64,000 nucleotides of DNA from Limnohabitans sp. Rim28 (GTDB taxonomy: Bacteria > Pseudomonadota > Gammaproteobacteria > Burkholderiales > Burkholderiaceae_C): contig NZ_ALKN02000001.1 in assembly GCF_000293865.2 (NCBI RefSeq), forward strand, positions 372,001 through 436,000, given 5' to 3'. Of this stretch, positions 61,527 to 64,000 are shown piece by piece; the first letter of the stretch is position 1; every line of letters starts with the position of its first letter. The notes below the pieces were generated by a model that saw only the letters and a program-made list of their open reading frames with translations, was not told where the DNA came from and did not search any database. Both the position numbers and the translations under genes were made by a program.

Positions 61527-62114
61527 TTGAGTACGTTGAGCAGTCACCCGCCGATTGTAGAAAGCCCCAACACCGCCGCGCATTGGGAGGGGTTGTGGCC
61601 AGACGAAACCGCCACGCAACGCTTTGCCGTGCACTTGGCGCAGGGTCTGCAAAACTGGCCCGGCGGGCGCGATGCGCGCATCGAACTGCGTGGCAATCTG
61701 GGCGCCGGCAAAACCACGCTGGTGCGCCACCTGCTGCGAGCAGCCGGGGTGCAAGGTCGCATCAAAAGCCCGACCTATGCCGTGGTCGAGCCGCACCAGG
61801 CGGGCGCGGGCGATTCGGCTTGGCCCATTTGGCATTTTGACTTTTACCGTTTCAACGACCCGCAAGAATGGGAAGACGCAGGCTTCAGAGACATCTTTGC
61901 CGGACCAGGACTCAAACTCATGGAATGGCCGGACAAGGTGGCCGGTCAATTGCCGCCGCCAGATTGGGTGATTGCGCTGGAGACGATCGACGAAGACCAG
62001 CGCCTGGTCAGCATCAGCGCACAGACGACAGCAGGTCAAGTTTGGTTGGATGCATGGCTGAATTCCAACCCATCGCCCAAGCCACCAGCGACTGGAGCCC
62101 TCCATGCGTCATGA
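61527..62114 (+). CDS. tsaE: tRNA t6A biosynthesis ATPase TsaE
   Basis: 195 residues from the TTG at 61527 (LSTLSSHPP), chosen because AAGAAGG lies 5 nt upstream; an ATG at 61464 would extend it into queG, and a TTG at 61536 is another option. Walker A is GNLGAGKTTL; the second motif IWHFDFYRFNDPQEWEDAGF is the TsaE signature. It powers TsaB-TsaD in N6-threonylcarbamoyl-adenosine formation. It has no ATG start near the family N-terminus, which is unusual. The end overlaps amiC by 11 bp. Confidence 0.9.
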   Translation: MSTLSSHPPIVESPNTAAHWEGLWPDETATQRFAVHLAQGLQNWPGGRDARIELRGNLGAGKTTLVRHLLRAAGVQGRIKSPTYAVVEPHQAGAGDSAWPIWHFDFYRFNDPQEWEDAGFRDIFAGPGLKLMEWPDKVAGQLPPPDWVIALETIDEDQRLVSISAQTTAGQVWLDAWLNSNPSPKPPATGALHAS

Positions 62115-63516
62115 CCGGCGCCGCCTGATCAAGGCTGGTTTTTTGGTGCTCAGCCTGGGTGCGGCACAACTGGCCCGGGGGGCCAACATGTTGGCGGTAC
62201 GCATCTGGCCTGCCCCCGACTACAGCCGGGTCACGCTCGAGTCTGACGCTCCGATCAAAACCACGCAAACCTTTGTGGCATCGCCCCCGCGTTTGGCCGT
62301 TGACATCGAAGGCATGCAGCTGAACCCTGCCTTGCGTGAATTGGTGGGCAAAGTTCAGGCCTCAGACCCCAACATTGCCGGTATTCGGGTGGCCCAGTAC
62401 AGCGCCAACGTGGTGCGCATGGTGATCGACCTGAAGCACCCCATCACACCGCAGGTTTTCAGCCTCACGCCCGTGGCGCCCTATGCCCACCGCCTGGTGT
62501 TAGACCTTTACCCTGTGCAAGCGATCGATCCGCTGGAGCAATTGATCCAGCAGCGCATGGCGCCCTCCGTGCCCGCAACTGCCCTGGGACTGCCTTCTGG
62601 CCCCGCTTCGGTCAACGACCCCTTGGGGGAGTTGATCGCCCGCCAAAGCCAGTCATCGTCCAGTGCAGCCCTACCCGCGCCGATGCCACCGGCGCCCAGT
62701 GTCACCACACGTCGCCAAGACGTGCTGTCCAAACCCGAGACCTTCATGGACAGCCCTGGCCGAGCGCCGCCATCCGCTGCGCAAGACCGCACCGACCGGC
62801 TGATCGTGATCGCGCTCGACCCGGGCCACGGCGGTGAAGACCCGGGCGCGATTGGCCCCGGCGGCACCCGAGAAAAAGACGTGGTGCTCAACATCGCCAA
62901 GATGCTGCGCGACCGCATCAATGCCAGCAGCGTGAATGGCAACCCCATGCGCGCTTACCTGACCCGAGACGCGGACTTTTTCATCCCGCTGCATGTGCGG
63001 GTACAAAAAGCCAGGCGTGTGCAAGCGGACTTGTTTGTCAGCATCCATGCTGACGCTTTTTTCACACCGCAGGCGCGGGGAGCGAGCGTGTTTGCGCTCA
63101 GCCAAGGCGCAGCCAGCAGCGCGGCAGCGCGTTGGATGGCGCAAAAAGAAAACCAAGCCGATCTGATTGGCGGCATGAACCTCGGCGGTCAAGACAACCA
63201 AGTGCAGCGCGCCCTGCTGGACATGAGCACGGCCGCGCAAATCAAAGACAGTTTGCAATTGGGAAACCAGCTGCTGCGAGAAATCGGCAGCGTGGGCCGA
63301 CTGCACAAGCCGCGCGTGGAGCAGGCGGGTTTTGCCGTGCTCAAAGCCCCTGACATTCCCAGCGTTCTGGTGGAGACGGCCTTCATCAGCAATCCGGAGG
63401 AAGAGGAAAAACTGCGCAGCGAGGCTTATCAAAAGCAACTGACAGAGGCCTTGATGCGGGGCATCCAGCAGTATTTTTCACGCAACCCGCCGTTGGCGCG
63501 AAACCGGGGCCTTTGA
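62104..63516 (+). CDS. amiC: N-acetylmuramoyl-L-alanine amidase, AmiC type
   Basis: 470 residues. Signal MRHDRRRLIKAGFLVLSLG contains a twin-arginine-like RRRLIK, as for AmiA/AmiC exported by Tat. N-terminal AMIN domain (residues ~30-135) for septal localisation, then a Pro-rich linker, and an Amidase_3 domain with zinc ligands in ALDPGHGGEDPG, GTREKDVVL, FVSIHADAF and the catalytic Glu in SVLVETAFISN. It splits the septal peptidoglycan during cell separation. Cotranscribed with tsaE, a common arrangement. Confidence 0.94.
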   Translation: MRHDRRRLIKAGFLVLSLGAAQLARGANMLAVRIWPAPDYSRVTLESDAPIKTTQTFVASPPRLAVDIEGMQLNPALRELVGKVQASDPNIAGIRVAQYSANVVRMVIDLKHPITPQVFSLTPVAPYAHRLVLDLYPVQAIDPLEQLIQQRMAPSVPATALGLPSGPASVNDPLGELIARQSQSSSSAALPAPMPPAPSVTTRRQDVLSKPETFMDSPGRAPPSAAQDRTDRLIVIALDPGHGGEDPGAIGPGGTREKDVVLNIAKMLRDRINASSVNGNPMRAYLTRDADFFIPLHVRVQKARRVQADLFVSIHADAFFTPQARGASVFALSQGAASSAAARWMAQKENQADLIGGMNLGGQDNQVQRALLDMSTAAQIKDSLQLGNQLLREIGSVGRLHKPRVEQAGFAVLKAPDIPSVLVETAFISNPEEEEKLRSEAYQKQLTEALMRGIQQYFSRNPPLARNRGL

Positions 63517-63533
63517 ACCCCAAAGTCCGCCAC

Positions 63534-64000
63534 TCATGCGGACTGACGCGCTTTCCAGGCTCCGAACACGGCCATCAGGCCAGGCACGATGATCAGCGCC
63601 CAAATGATTTTGGAGAGATGCTCTTGCACGATGGGCAGGTTGCCAAACCAATAGCCCGCCAACAACAAACCCACCACCCAAATCAGCGCCCCCACCACGT
63701 TGAAAAAGGTGAATTTGCTGCGGGTCATCTCGGCCACACCCGCCACAAAGGGCACAAAAGTGCGGACAAAAGGCATGAAGCGGGCCAAGATGATGGTGAT
63801 GCCGCCATGTTTTTCGTAAAAGGCATGGGCTTGGTCAAAACCCCTGCGGCTGAAAAATCGGGACTCTTCCCATTGAAAAACCCGAGGCCCAAAATATCGG
63901 CCAATGGTGTAATTCATCTGGTCACCCAAAATGGCCGCGGCCAACAGCAAGCCCATGACCAGGGGCAAATTCATCAGCCCCGCGCCGCACATGGCCCCCA
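63534..64000 (-). CDS. DedA-family membrane protein, N-terminus cut by window edge
   Basis: At least 152 residues; the start lies beyond the right edge. Visible: YTIGRYFGPRVFQWEES, then FDQAHAFYEKHGGITIILARFMPFVRTFVPFVAG, quoted here only for its key parts (FYEKHGG, ARFMPFVRTFVPFVAG), and a conserved FFNVVGALIWV. These are the SNARE-associated/DedA patterns. It has a role in membrane lipid or proton-motive-force homeostasis in other bacteria. Convergent with amiC. Confidence 0.9.
   Translation of the reverse strand, partial: GAMCGAGLMNLPLVMGLLLAAAILGDQMNYTIGRYFGPRVFQWEESRFFSRRGFDQAHAFYEKHGGITIILARFMPFVRTFVPFVAGVAEMTRSKFTFFNVVGALIWVVGLLLAGYWFGNLPIVQEHLSKIIWALIIVPGLMAVFGAWKARQSA

Noticed and set aside
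1..64000. tRNA, rRNA or CRISPR arrays
   Set aside because: No tRNA-like cloverleaf, rRNA block or repeat array recognised; gaps between genes are mostly under 200 bp and are explained above.

Overview
The window is a dense stretch of bacterial chromosome with high GC and very short gaps between genes. The gene set points to a betaproteobacterium of the Burkholderiales, most likely Comamonadaceae (Limnohabitans/Rhodoferax-like). Supporting features are a Bug-family tripartite tricarboxylate receptor, a TRAP dicarboxylate system, ETF-ubiquinone oxidoreductase, tandem glycine riboswitches and the neighbouring housekeeping genes. The taxonomic call is inference; no rRNA or tRNA lies in the window.

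Layout. 1-3.4 kb: end of a metal-dependent hydrolase-like gene, an SDR/thioesterase pair and ETF-QO. 3.5-6.4 kb: a TRAP transporter (dctP, terminator, dctQM). 6.4-13.3 kb: two glycine regulons, each behind its own tandem glycine riboswitch. The first controls gcvT-gcvH-gcvP; the second controls a DadA-like FAD oxidase plus a GNAT acetyltransferase. 13.2-19.6 kb: a J-domain protein, a B12-binding-type radical SAM protein with unusual cysteine spacing, and a tightly coupled five-gene operon (FrnE-like DsbA, histidine phosphatase, DCC/DUF393 protein, SUMF1-like protein, SDR). 19.7-23.3 kb: aroQ, and an aroC-MFS-hydrolase operon.

23.3-35.1 kb (minus strand): a twelve-gene type IVb pilus locus of the R64/SPI-7 thin-pilus type. 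In transcription order it reads: two paralogous envelope proteins, major pilin, TcpQ/PilL-like protein, PilN secretin, PilO, PilP, PilQ ATPase, PilR platform protein, large PilV-like minor pilin, lytic transglycosylase and prepilin peptidase. No conjugation gene, shufflon recombinase or integrase accompanies it, so it looks like a stand-alone chromosomal pilus. It runs straight into aroC with only 8 bp between.

35.3-45 kb: CBS protein, metY and a hydrolase, a REP-like repeat pair ahead of a lone cytochrome P450, small membrane proteins, a YihY/BrkB protein, a D-2-hydroxyacid dehydrogenase, and thyA-folA-xthA. 45-57.5 kb: an uncharacterised amidoligase/transglutaminase system present twice. 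One copy has the alpha-E and circularly permuted ATP-grasp proteins as separate genes. The other has them fused, next to two transglutaminase-family proteins, one carrying a long DUF2126-type extension; comEC separates the two sets. The fused ATP-grasp copy has lost motifs that are intact in the separate copy. 57.5-64 kb: xerD, a Bug receptor, an AEC carrier, queG, tsaE, an AmiC-type amidase and a truncated DedA-family protein.

The strongest leads for new biology are the stand-alone type IVb pilus with its paralogous head genes, and the duplicated amidoligase/transglutaminase system with one apparently degenerate ligase. The riboswitch-controlled DadA-like oxidase and the CX4CX2C radical SAM enzyme are secondary leads.
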